Assembly: GCF_003712105.1 (NCBI RefSeq)
Contig: NZ_RHLG01000005.1
Location: forward strand, 186,001 to 250,000
Length of the DNA stretch: 64,000 nucleotides
Direction of reading: 5' to 3'
Source: Winogradskyella sp.
GTDB taxonomy: Bacteria; Bacteroidota; Bacteroidia; Flavobacteriales; Flavobacteriaceae
Of the stretch, positions 1-7,968 are shown piece by piece. Below the pieces are notes generated by a model, which searched no databases, was not told the origin of the DNA, and was given only the letters and a program-made list of their open reading frames with translations. Positions within the stretch are counted from its first letter, which is position 1, and each line of letters begins with the position of its first letter. Position numbers and translations under genes: made by a program.

Positions 1-341
1 TGAACCAACGCCGTGTCTTTAACGTTTTTGTATTGATCTCCTTGAGCAAAGTTTTTTCCCCAAGAATCCGTGGCACCAGACATAGCATCTAATTTCTCAT
101 CTTCCTTAAAAAAGGATTCTGTTTTATTAAATGACAATACATATGTTTTTTCTAATCGATTTTTCATACGCGCCATAATCTGCTTCTTTTGAGCTTCACT
201 AAATCTTGCACCCCAACGACCTAAGTCCATTGTTGATTTAGAAAAATAATATGCTTTCCCAACAAACTCTTGTGCTGAGCTTTGAAATGATACAGAAAAA
301 AGAATACAAATGATTCCGAGTTTTAGAGTAAGTGATTTCAT
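1..341 (-). CDS. GLPGLI family exported protein (partial, C-terminus off window)
   Basis: The frame opens with an ATG at 341-339 and stays open to the window edge, giving the first 113 residues. It starts MKSLTLKLGIICILFSVSF and has a signal peptide ending near SSAQ, followed by EFVGKAYYFSKSTMD. The section LEKTYVLSFNKTESFF closely matches the corresponding part of the complete GLPGLI protein downstream at 451-1308 (FKLSFNKEASVYKEDE). GLPGLI proteins are Bacteroidetes exported proteins of unknown function. The C-terminal part carrying the family-naming motif lies off the window, so the call rests on similarity to its neighbour. It points the same way as the next two genes. Confidence 0.7.
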   Translation of the reverse strand, partial: MKSLTLKLGIICILFSVSFQSSAQEFVGKAYYFSKSTMDLGRWGARFSEAQKKQIMARMKNRLEKTYVLSFNKTESFFKEDEKLDAMSGATDSWGKNFAQGDQYKNVKDTALV

Positions 342-450
342 GGTGTTACTTTTTATTAGTATTGTTTAACAAAAATAATTAAACATTAAACAAAATAATC
401 TTGTTTATAAAAACATTAACACCCAATCACTTATTTAAGCTGTTTCTAAA

Positions 451-1308
451 TTAGCCTCCAATTCGAATTTCGATACCTTCTCCTCTACGATTACCTTTTC
501 TAGGGGCAAAACGTTCCATCATCTCCTTGCGTTTCTTCTCCATAATCTTTTCATATTCTTCTTGATTAATTTCTTTGCCTTTTTCAGGTTCTGAAATCTC
601 AATCTTTTTCTCCGGGTTTAAAGTTATCTTACTACATACAATTTGCTGCTTTCCTGCTGTAACTTCTAAAATTAATCCAGGAAGTCCATGGTAGTTTCCT
701 GGCCCACTGTTTATTGGAATTTGAGGTGTATACCAAGCTATAACTGTTTGAGTCTCTGTTTTAGTTTCTGTATCAGAAGTTTCATCAGAATCATCATTAG
801 CACTAAAGCTAGAGTTACTTACAACCTCTATATCTCTAGTGAAGGTTGCTTTAAAACATTGATATTCTCCTATATATTTTGTTTCAGATTCTAACTTCCA
901 CTCTATGGGTTGTAACTCATCTTTAACCAAAAATATCTTTCCGTAAACATCTCTTTGGTCTGTAAATCGTTTGTCTTTGGTATTCTTATATAAGATATCA
1001 CCACCGCCACCATCGCCAACTACCATAACTTGAATGTCTGAACTCCCAACTTGAGGTGGTGCTAATGTTTCATCTTCTTTATAAACCGAAGCTTCTTTAT
1101 TAAATGATAGTTTGAATGTTTTTTGAAATTGTTTTCTTAACATCTCTTGCATCTGCTTATGCATTTCTGAGTTTACCTGGGTACTATCTAGCTTTATATC
1201 AAAAGCTCGACTTGTTTTGTACACCGCAACTCCTTGAAAATCTTGTGCATATGCGTTAGTAATTACTAACGCAATGCCAAGAACAATAACTCTAATTACT
1301 GTTATCAT
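451..1308 (-). CDS. GLPGLI family exported protein
   Basis: A 285-residue protein with an N-terminal signal peptide (MITVIRVIVLGIALVITNAYAQ). It contains the family signature in the stretch NYHGLPGLILEV around residue 210, preceded by IAWYTPQIPINSGPGNY, as is usual for GLPGLI proteins of Bacteroidetes. The C-terminus is highly charged (EKIMEKKRKEMMERF). The molecular role of the family is not known; members often sit near outer-membrane receptors or two-component systems. Its start is 3 nt from the stop of the upstream gene, so the two are almost certainly co-transcribed. It is divergent from the sensor kinase at 1826 and shares a possible regulator binding region with it (1760-1785). Confidence 0.88.
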   Translation of the reverse strand: MITVIRVIVLGIALVITNAYAQDFQGVAVYKTSRAFDIKLDSTQVNSEMHKQMQEMLRKQFQKTFKLSFNKEASVYKEDETLAPPQVGSSDIQVMVVGDGGGGDILYKNTKDKRFTDQRDVYGKIFLVKDELQPIEWKLESETKYIGEYQCFKATFTRDIEVVSNSSFSANDDSDETSDTETKTETQTVIAWYTPQIPINSGPGNYHGLPGLILEVTAGKQQIVCSKITLNPEKKIEISEPEKGKEINQEEYEKIMEKKRKEMMERFAPRKGNRRGEGIEIRIGG

Positions 1309-1311
1309 GAT

Positions 1312-1698
1312 TTAGTTTTTTGATTGATAATATTTAATTGCTGCTTTTCGCAGTTTTTTAATACTCTTAATAAAATTTTCCCTGTCATCAGTATTTCCTT
1401 TAATCTCGTAAGTCATACTCGCTTTTAGGCCATTAGTCATTTCTTCACCATTACATTTAATCGAAAAAGAAAGATCTTCTCCGGCACCAGTCTCATCGAT
1501 AAGTTCTTGAATATCTTCAATGGTAAAGGTAGATTCTAATTCCTCTTGCGAATCCACTTCTACTTCAATTTTAATGTCGGTAGTCTTAACTTCTTTCTCT
1601 ACCTCAACGACTGAACCAGAAATATTAGATTGGGCAAATGTTGTTCCTGTTGCAATAAATGCTAATACTGCGAATAATTTTAATACTGTTGTTTTCAT
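1312..1698 (-). CDS. Small exported protein of unknown function
   Basis: About 128 residues. I chose the ATG at 1698 because it places a clean signal peptide (MKTTVLKLFAVLAFIATGTTFAQ) at the N-terminus; an in-frame ATG three codons upstream (1707) is also possible. The mature part is acidic then basic, with a predicted alpha/beta pattern (TDIKIEVEVDSQEELESTF and ENFIKSIKKLRKAAIKYY). I recognise no family. It is the first gene of a two-gene unit with the GLPGLI gene at 451-1308. It is divergent from the two-component system at 1826-4043, which makes it a likely target of that system. Confidence 0.75.
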   Translation of the reverse strand: MKTTVLKLFAVLAFIATGTTFAQSNISGSVVEVEKEVKTTDIKIEVEVDSQEELESTFTIEDIQELIDETGAGEDLSFSIKCNGEEMTNGLKASMTYEIKGNTDDRENFIKSIKKLRKAAIKYYQSKN

Positions 1699-1759
1699 AA
1701 TATACATACGTTTTTTGATTAGTACACTACAAATATGACAACACTGAGTCTACTTTTCA

Positions 1760-1785
1760 GTTAAGCAACGTTAACGTGTGTTAAC
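1760..1785. promoter_or_regulatory. Three GTTAA direct repeats at 10-bp period (candidate response-regulator site)
   Basis: GTTAAG (1760-1765), GTTAAC (1770-1775) and GTTAAC (1780-1785) are spaced exactly 10 bp apart in the divergent region between the GLPGLI operon and the histidine kinase gene. OmpR/PhoB-type regulators commonly bind tandem direct repeats of one helical turn; the CpxR box has the same N5-spaced layout. The repeats lie just upstream of the putative -33 TTG at 1789. Binding by the regulator encoded at 3360 is an inference. Confidence 0.5.
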
Positions 1786-1788
1786 CGA

Positions 1789-1821
1789 TTGATAGACTTT
1801 AAATATTTAGGTCTACTTTTG
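1789..1821 (+). promoter_or_regulatory. Putative Bacteroidetes-type promoter of the two-component operon
   Basis: A perfect -7 element TACTTTTG (1814-1821) is preceded by a TTG (1789-1791). The 22-nt spacer is at the long end of the range usual for this promoter class. The -7 element ends only 4 nt before the ATG at 1826, so a transcript made here would be nearly leaderless. Confidence 0.4.
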
Positions 1822-1825
1822 AAAC

Positions 1826-3367
1826 ATGAACGATTTAAGGTACAGATATATATTATATGCAATTACCATAGTCATTATAACTACTATAGGCATACAGGTC
1901 TATTGGAATTATAATAACTACCTTAATAATAAGCAGCAATTAATAAATGATGTGCAAGTAAGTTTGGATAAGGCTGTTGATGACTACTATTCAAATTTAG
2001 CTATGGAAACTAAAGTTGGATTTTCTTTTGAACAAACATCAATGGATTCAATATTTAATGATGATAGTGCGTTTACAAATCTACTTAAAAACATTGATGA
2101 GGAAAATGGTATAATTAAGAGTATAGATTCAGTAGATACAAGTAAAATAAAAAACTTAACTGTATTTAGAGGTCTTAGCGCAGACTCTTTAATGGACGAC
2201 TTTAAACGAAAAAACAACCCAATTCGAATTGATTCTTTTAAAAATACTGTAAAGGAATTAAAACATAATAACACATCACTTGACACTTCTGATATTGAGT
2301 TATTATCTACAAAGATTTTTATCTCTATAAAAAATGACTCCTTAGATGTTAGAGAGGTCAATAAATTGCTAATGGAGGATTTTAAAAGAAAAAAAATTGA
2401 TCTTGATCACCATTTAGCGTATTACGAAGAAAAGCCAGATAGTATAACGACTGCTATGTTTAAGAAAATGAAGAAAAACTTGCCTAAAGAAGCGTTCGAA
2501 TATTACGATTTACAGGTTGAGTCTAAATCTAATTTTTTACCTCAAGGTAGTTTATTAAAACTTAGCTTCGCAAATGAAACTTTTAATATCCTTAAAAGAA
2601 GTTTAAGCGGTATTTTATTCTCAACTCTGCTTATCCTAGCTGTTATTAGTTGTTTGTTTTATCTTCTTAAAATAATTAATAACCAAAAGCAACTGGCAGA
2701 AGTTAAAAACGATTTAATAAGCAACATTACCCATGAGTTTAAAACACCAATTGCTACTATTGGCGCTGCTTTAGAAGGTATTAACAATTTTAATGTAATT
2801 GAAGATAAGGAAAAGACAAAAAAATATATTGATATGTCTTCGAATCAACTTACGAAGTTGAATATTATGGTAGAAAAACTATTAGAAACCGCAACTCTTG
2901 ATAGTGATAGTCTTAATCTAAACAAAGAAGAAATAGATATTGTTGCGTTATTAATAAGCTTATGCAATCGATACCAAATGCATAATCCGAATAAAGTTAT
3001 ACAATCGAGCTTTAAAGTTGAAAGCCTTAGTGCAACTGTTGATATTTTTCATTTTGAAAATGCCATAAATAACATTCTAGATAACGCCATTAAATATGGT
3101 GGTGATATTATTACTGTAGATTTAATCCCAAATAAAAGCAGTTTTAATATCAATATTTCTGATAATGGGGCAAGCTTAACCAAAGCTAATAAAGAACAAA
3201 TTTTCGAAAAATTTTACCGTATTCCTAAAGGTAATCAGCATGATGTAAAAGGATTTGGTATTGGGCTTTATTATACCAAAAGTATTTTAGAAAAACATAA
3301 TGGAACTATTCATCTAGATTTGAATAATAAACTAACCACCTTTAAAATAGAACTACCTAATGGCTAA
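1826..3367 (+). CDS. Sensor histidine kinase (two-component system)
   Basis: A 513-residue membrane kinase. TM1 is about residues 8-28, an extracytoplasmic sensor region runs to about 255, and TM2 is about 259-284. The dimerisation/phosphoacceptor helix contains ISNITHEFKTPIA with the phosphorylated His at 303. The ATPase domain has the N-box NAINNILDNAIKYGG (412-426), the DNG motif (446-448), FEKFYR, and the glycine-rich GFGIGLYYTKSILEKHNG (from 476). The sensor region is long and unrecognised, so the stimulus is unknown. The gene overlaps the response regulator at 3360 by 8 nt, the normal layout for a cognate pair. Divergent GLPGLI genes suggest an envelope-related role. Confidence 0.93.
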   Translation: MNDLRYRYILYAITIVIITTIGIQVYWNYNNYLNNKQQLINDVQVSLDKAVDDYYSNLAMETKVGFSFEQTSMDSIFNDDSAFTNLLKNIDEENGIIKSIDSVDTSKIKNLTVFRGLSADSLMDDFKRKNNPIRIDSFKNTVKELKHNNTSLDTSDIELLSTKIFISIKNDSLDVREVNKLLMEDFKRKKIDLDHHLAYYEEKPDSITTAMFKKMKKNLPKEAFEYYDLQVESKSNFLPQGSLLKLSFANETFNILKRSLSGILFSTLLILAVISCLFYLLKIINNQKQLAEVKNDLISNITHEFKTPIATIGAALEGINNFNVIEDKEKTKKYIDMSSNQLTKLNIMVEKLLETATLDSDSLNLNKEEIDIVALLISLCNRYQMHNPNKVIQSSFKVESLSATVDIFHFENAINNILDNAIKYGGDIITVDLIPNKSSFNINISDNGASLTKANKEQIFEKFYRIPKGNQHDVKGFGIGLYYTKSILEKHNGTIHLDLNNKLTTFKIELPNG

Positions 3368-4043
3368 TCCGATAAAACTATTACTAGCGGAAGATGAAGC
3401 CGCTTTAGGGCAAATTATAAAAGAGAGTTTAGAAACTAGAAATTTTGAGGTTCTACTCTGTGATAATGGTGAAAAAGCCCTCAAAACTTATAATAGTGAA
3501 CAACCCGAAATTCTAGTCCTTGATGTAATGATGCCAAAAAAAGATGGTTTTACATTAGCTAAAGAGATTAGAGAAATTGATGATGCCATACCTATCATTT
3601 TCCTTACTGCAAAATCACAAACACAAGATGTCGTTGAGGGCTTTACTATTGGAGGTAACGACTATTTAAAAAAGCCCTTTAGTATGGAAGAGCTTATTGT
3701 TAGGATTCATAATCTGGTGAACCGCACTCGTTTGCAGAAAACCTCAGAGGTTTTATCAATTGGCAATTTTACTTTTGATTTTCCAAAACAACTTCTAACT
3801 TATAAAAACGAAGATGCTTTGCAACTTACACATCGTGAAGCACATCTTTTATTTCACTTAATAAAGAATAAGAATAGCGTCTTAGATCGCTCAATAATAC
3901 TAAATAAGTTATGGGGTAATGACGACTTCTTCACAGCTAGAAGCATGGACGTGTTTATCTCTAAACTCAGAAAAAAATTAAAACAAGACGACAGTATTCA
4001 GATACTAAATGTAAGAGGTTTTGGTTATAAACTAACAGTTTAA
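3360..4043 (+). CDS. OmpR/PhoB-family response regulator
   Basis: 227 residues. The receiver domain (about 5-120) has the acidic pair E11/D12, phosphoacceptor D55 in LVLDVMMPKKDG, T83 in IIFLTAKS, and K105 in the KKPF motif. The C-terminal winged-helix domain (about 130-227) has LTHREAHLLFHLIKNKN, the recognition-helix region SMDVFISKLRKKLK and the typical ending VRGFGYKL. It is a DNA-binding transcription regulator phosphorylated by the kinase encoded immediately upstream, with which it overlaps by 8 nt. The three 10-bp-spaced GTTAA repeats at 1760-1785 are a plausible autoregulatory and target site. Confidence 0.95.
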   Translation: MANPIKLLLAEDEAALGQIIKESLETRNFEVLLCDNGEKALKTYNSEQPEILVLDVMMPKKDGFTLAKEIREIDDAIPIIFLTAKSQTQDVVEGFTIGGNDYLKKPFSMEELIVRIHNLVNRTRLQKTSEVLSIGNFTFDFPKQLLTYKNEDALQLTHREAHLLFHLIKNKNSVLDRSIILNKLWGNDDFFTARSMDVFISKLRKKLKQDDSIQILNVRGFGYKLTV

Positions 4044-4109
4044 GCATATACTTATTTAAATTTAATCACGTTAAAAAAGTGGTTCAATTTTTGTACTTTT
4101 CAAGTCACT

Positions 4110-4904
4110 ATGCAACGCTTACAGTATCTTTTGTTTTTTATATCAATCTTTGGCTACACACAAAATAACATTAGCCTGCACATTGAAGATTCGCTAAAAA
4201 TTTCGGCAGACAAAGTTTTTGGCGTTGATACCTTTGGCACGCTTTATTACTCAGATAATAATCAAAGTTTTTATAAAAAAACGGCAGACACTACTATTAG
4301 TTATGCCAATTTTCAATTAGGAAAAATCACGTCAGCTAATACATTTAATCCGTTAAAAATAAACCTATTTTATCAGGATTTTAATACTGTTGTCATATTA
4401 GACAATCGTCTTGCGGAAGTATTTAAAATTGATTTTAATACAATTCAAGATTATAAAAACGTATCACTTGTATCTACTGGTTACGATAATACCATATGGT
4501 TGTTTAATCAAGATTTACAGCAGTTAGAATTGTTTGACTATAGGGATAATTCTACTCGGGTAAGAACAGTTCCAATTCAATCTCAGATATTAGATTTAAA
4601 AAGCGATTACAATTATTGCTATTTACTTACAGAGGCGTATTTATATGTCTATAATTACTTTGGAAGCCTAATTAGAAAAATTGAAAATCAAGGCTTTTCA
4701 GAAATGGCATTTAGTAAAGCAAATTTGGTTCTAAAGCGCGATAATGGTGATAAAAGCGAGTTGTTTTTACTTAAAAAAAATAGCGATCAAATTGTAGCAG
4801 TAAAAAGTAGCGATTTGTTAATAAATCAGTTTTTGGTAACGAATGAAACCTTGTATATTTACAACGACGAAAAGCTACGTCGCTACCAACTAAAATTTCA
4901 ATAG
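4110..4904 (+). CDS. Exported beta-rich protein, function unknown
   Basis: 264 residues beginning with a hydrophobic stretch (MQRLQYLLFFISIFGYTQ) that looks like a signal peptide. The rest alternates short beta-strand-like segments (VFGVDTFGTLYYSD, VVILDNRLAEVFKID, LQQLELFDYRDNS, LYVYNYFGSLIRKI), suggesting a beta-propeller, perhaps with degenerate repeats. I do not recognise a named family. The stop lies 3 nt before the deoxynucleoside kinase, so the two genes are probably co-transcribed, though no functional link is evident. A TACTTTTC box at 4094-4101 resembles a -7 element with one mismatch. Confidence 0.72.
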   Translation: MQRLQYLLFFISIFGYTQNNISLHIEDSLKISADKVFGVDTFGTLYYSDNNQSFYKKTADTTISYANFQLGKITSANTFNPLKINLFYQDFNTVVILDNRLAEVFKIDFNTIQDYKNVSLVSTGYDNTIWLFNQDLQQLELFDYRDNSTRVRTVPIQSQILDLKSDYNYCYLLTEAYLYVYNYFGSLIRKIENQGFSEMAFSKANLVLKRDNGDKSELFLLKKNSDQIVAVKSSDLLINQFLVTNETLYIYNDEKLRRYQLKFQ

Positions 4905-4907
4905 ATT

Positions 4908-5522
4908 ATGCATGTTGCTATTGCCGGAAACATTGGCGCAGGGAAAACTACGCTCACAAAATTACTAGCAAAACACTACAAGTGGGAAGCTCAACTCGAA
5001 GATGTAGTTGACAATCCTTACTTAGATGATTTTTACAATCAGATGGAGCGCTGGAGTTTTAACCTACAAGTCTATTTTTTAAATAGTCGTTTTCGTCAAG
5101 TAAATCAAATTCAGCAAAGCGGGAAAGATATAATTCAAGATAGAACTATCTATGAAGACGCATTTATATTCGCTCCAAACTTACATGCTATGGGCTTGAT
5201 GACTAATCGTGATTTTGAAAATTATTCTTCACTTTTTGAGTTGATGGAATCATTTGTAAAAGGCCCAGATTTGCTAATTTACTTACGCAGTTCTATTCCT
5301 AATCTAGTTGCACAAATCCACAAAAGAGGTCGCGATTATGAAAACTCAATAAGTATCGATTACCTAAGTAGACTTAACGAACGTTATGAGGCTTGGATAA
5401 CCAAGTATACTAAAGGAAATCTTCTTATAATAGATGTAGACAACTTAGATTTTGTTGCAAATCCAGAGGATTTAGGTGGTATTATTAATAAGATTGATGC
5501 TGAAATTCACGGTCTATTTTAG
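4908..5522 (+). CDS. Deoxynucleoside kinase
   Basis: 204 residues of the dCK/dGK family: ATP-dependent 5'-phosphorylation of deoxynucleosides in the cytosolic salvage pathway. The P-loop is GNIGAGKTT (residues 7-15). The catalytic acidic region is LEDVVDNPYLDDFY (E31), the ERW substrate-site motif follows at 47-49, and DRTIYED (78-84) is the family's DRS-type motif. A lid with IHKRGRDYE lies near residue 145. Length is typical for the bacterial enzymes. It is a lone kinase, not a tandem pair as in some Gram-positives. Which deoxynucleoside is preferred cannot be told from sequence alone. Confidence 0.9.
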   Translation: MHVAIAGNIGAGKTTLTKLLAKHYKWEAQLEDVVDNPYLDDFYNQMERWSFNLQVYFLNSRFRQVNQIQQSGKDIIQDRTIYEDAFIFAPNLHAMGLMTNRDFENYSSLFELMESFVKGPDLLIYLRSSIPNLVAQIHKRGRDYENSISIDYLSRLNERYEAWITKYTKGNLLIIDVDNLDFVANPEDLGGIINKIDAEIHGLF

Positions 5523-5604
5523 ATTGCACTTCCTAGTTCTGTAAACTCTGTCCTTCTTTTTCGTCAAAAGATTGTAACTTTAGTAATCAACTAAAATCAA
5601 TCTT

Positions 5605-7218
5605 ATGTCCAAAAAAATTGAAATTGCCAAGGTTTCAAATCTAAAAGACAAACAACCTACTTACGCCTTAGTTAACAACACAGATTTAGTAATTATTAAA
5701 CATGAAAAGGGTATTTCTGTACTCTATGGTAGATGTCATCATCGTGGTGCATTATTATCTGATGGGCATATTGATGGTAAAAACCTAATATGTGGAGTTC
5801 ATGGCTGGGATTATCGTTACGATACAGGAATTAGTGAATATAATAATGATGAACAACTACATAAATTTCAAGAGTATATTGAAGGTGACGCAATTTTAAT
5901 AGATGAATCTGAAGTCAAAGCTTTCGAAATAAAACATCCACAACCATTTAATCGCGAAGATTATCTTGGCACTTATGCAGATACACATCCAGAAGACACA
6001 GAACCTTATACTGGCTATATTAAGGAACTAGCTAAAAATGGTTTAAAAAACATTGGACATCATGGTTTTTCTGCATCAATGGGTGTTGACAGAAACACTT
6101 TACCAAAATGGGCAGATATTCAATTTTTACCAGCGCAATTAGCTACACGACCATTATTAGATCATGAGGACGTTGCTACCAAAGTAATAATAGGACCTAA
6201 TGCAAAGAAACCTCTTGAATTAGACATCCCCATTTTTGTTAGTGATATGAGTTTTGGTGCTCTGTCTCGTGAGGCCAAAATTGCATTAAGTAAAGGTGCC
6301 GAAATGGCAAAAACAGGGATTTGTTCTGGTGAAGGTGGTATGTTACCACAAGAACAAGCCAATAACTCTAAATATTTTTACGAACTAGCTTCAGCACAAT
6401 TTGGTTTTTCTTGGGACAAATTAGATAATATTCAGGCGTTTCATTTTAAAGGAGGTCAAGGTGCTAAAACTGGAACTGGCGGACACTTACCTGGCAATAA
6501 AGTAAGTGCTGAAATAGCAGAAGTACGAGGCTTAAAAGAAGGTGAGGCAGCTATATCACCTGCAGCAAATCCAAACTTCCATACTGTTGATGATTTTAAA
6601 GAATTCTCTGCAAAAGTAAGAGCGCGAACCGGCGGTATTCCAATAGGTTTTAAAATTGCAGCTAGCCATATTGAGAAAGATATTCAATTTGCACTAGATG
6701 TGGGTGTAGATTATATCATACTTGATGGTCGTGGCGGCGGAACTGGTTCTGCTCCTACTATTCTAAGAGATAACATTAATGTACCTACAATTCCTGCTTT
6801 AGCTCGAGCACGAAAATATTTGGACAAGGTTGGTGCTACTGATATCACTCTAGTTATTACTGGTGGACTTCGTATTGCTGAAGATTTTGCAAAAGCGATG
6901 ATGATGGGCGCAGATGCCATTGCCGTATCAAATTCAGCATTACAAGCAATAGGTTGTTTAGGTATGAGAGCTTGTGGCACAAATAATTGTCCTGTAGGTA
7001 TAGCAACTCAAAAAGAATCTTTAAGAAGTAGATTAATTATAGACTCATCGGCGAAGCAATTGTATAATTATTTTGATGCTACAAACAATTTAATTAAGGT
7101 CATTGCAAGGTCCTGTGGTTATGACAACATTTCGAAATTTAATCAAGATGACCTATCGACCTTTGATTTTGAAATGCACAAACTTACTGGTATTAATTAC
7201 GCAGGTATTACGCCTTAA
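5605..7218 (+). CDS. Rieske [2Fe-2S] domain fused to glutamate-synthase-type FMN/3Fe-4S domain
   Basis: 537 residues. The N-terminal domain (about 5-105) is Rieske-like with C44-x-H46 (CHHRGALLSDG) and C63-x2-H66 (CGVHGWDY). From about 150 to 500 it matches the FMN-binding synthase domain of glutamate synthase (VSDMSFGALSREAKIALSKG, GGQGAKTGTGG, LDGRGGGTGSAP, VITGGLRIAEDFAKA). The 3Fe-4S pattern C451-x5-C457-x4-C462 is intact. There is no class II amidotransferase domain, so ammonia from glutamine is not made here. It may be an archaeal-type synthase or a flavoenzyme with another substrate, and the Rieske domain may supply electrons. It is the first gene of a nine-gene run; a weak -7 box TAACTTTA lies at 5575-5582. 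Confidence 0.85.
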   Translation: MSKKIEIAKVSNLKDKQPTYALVNNTDLVIIKHEKGISVLYGRCHHRGALLSDGHIDGKNLICGVHGWDYRYDTGISEYNNDEQLHKFQEYIEGDAILIDESEVKAFEIKHPQPFNREDYLGTYADTHPEDTEPYTGYIKELAKNGLKNIGHHGFSASMGVDRNTLPKWADIQFLPAQLATRPLLDHEDVATKVIIGPNAKKPLELDIPIFVSDMSFGALSREAKIALSKGAEMAKTGICSGEGGMLPQEQANNSKYFYELASAQFGFSWDKLDNIQAFHFKGGQGAKTGTGGHLPGNKVSAEIAEVRGLKEGEAAISPAANPNFHTVDDFKEFSAKVRARTGGIPIGFKIAASHIEKDIQFALDVGVDYIILDGRGGGTGSAPTILRDNINVPTIPALARARKYLDKVGATDITLVITGGLRIAEDFAKAMMMGADAIAVSNSALQAIGCLGMRACGTNNCPVGIATQKESLRSRLIIDSSAKQLYNYFDATNNLIKVIARSCGYDNISKFNQDDLSTFDFEMHKLTGINYAGITP

Positions 7219-7221
7219 AAT

Positions 7222-7968
7222 ATGATAAATACAATGCATTTGGCTGCGCAATATTTAGCGACTGCAGCTATAAGTTTTATTCTTAAAAAAAACGATGATA
7301 GTCATACAAATTTAGGATGGAGAAATCATACATTACTTACGCATCCTTTTCCTAATGGAGATGCTTTAGGTTTAAACTATGAGAATTTTTCATTAGAATG
7401 GATTACACAAAATGGAAATAAAGAACATTTTCTATTAGATGGAAAGACGCATCAAGACATTATAAGTTGGATAAGCAAAACAAGTTCAGTTTATATCGTA
7501 GAGGTTCCTTACAATTATAACCTGCATTATGACCTGCCATATGAGGAAATTAATACCGAAACACGGTTTGAATTAGCCAACCCAGAAGCGCTTAACGCAT
7601 TAATTAAACAAAGAGATGTCGCACAACGTGTAATTAGTCAAATTCTAAAGTCTAATGCATTACACAGTAGTGTCAGAATTTGGCCTCATCATTTTGATAC
7701 TGGGGCATTTACTATTGTAAACGATAAATTAGCTATTGGTATTGGCTTGGCTATACCCGATACTTTGATTGATGATTTTTATTTTTATATCAGTGGTTAT
7801 AATGGACATGATGCTGTTGCGTTAGACTTTAATGACAATACACCTCATGAAGATTATTACTCTAATGGATGGAAAGGTTTTGCTAAGCCATTAAGCGAGC
7901 TCAATGAAGAGTCTGCTATTGCATTCTGCCAAATGGCTATTGATACTTATATAAATTCGGTAAAATAA
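7222..7968 (+). CDS. Conserved-looking protein of unknown function (WPHHFD motif)
   Basis: 248 residues, no signal peptide and no clear membrane segment. The most distinctive stretch is VRIWPHHFDTGAFT near residue 155, followed by a glycine-rich IGIGLAIPDTLIDDFYFY. A WPHHFD motif is a feature I associate with the DUF5996 group, but I cannot confirm membership here. The C-terminus has YSNGWKGFAKPLSEL. The gene starts 3 nt after the Rieske/GltS fusion and its stop overlaps the antiporter start by 1 nt, so it belongs to the same transcription unit. Its His-rich motif could bind a metal, which is an inference. Confidence 0.7.
   Translation: MINTMHLAAQYLATAAISFILKKNDDSHTNLGWRNHTLLTHPFPNGDALGLNYENFSLEWITQNGNKEHFLLDGKTHQDIISWISKTSSVYIVEVPYNYNLHYDLPYEEINTETRFELANPEALNALIKQRDVAQRVISQILKSNALHSSVRIWPHHFDTGAFTIVNDKLAIGIGLAIPDTLIDDFYFYISGYNGHDAVALDFNDNTPHEDYYSNGWKGFAKPLSELNEESAIAFCQMAIDTYINSVK

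Noticed and set aside
387-407. 7-bp inverted repeat TAAACAA/TTGTTTA downstream of the GLPGLI gene as a terminator
   Set aside because: Short, almost only A/T, in a very AT-rich gap; expected by chance.
5605-7218. Annotation as a standard glutamate synthase (gltB)
   Set aside because: No amidotransferase domain and no adjacent gltD; the N-terminus is a Rieske domain instead.
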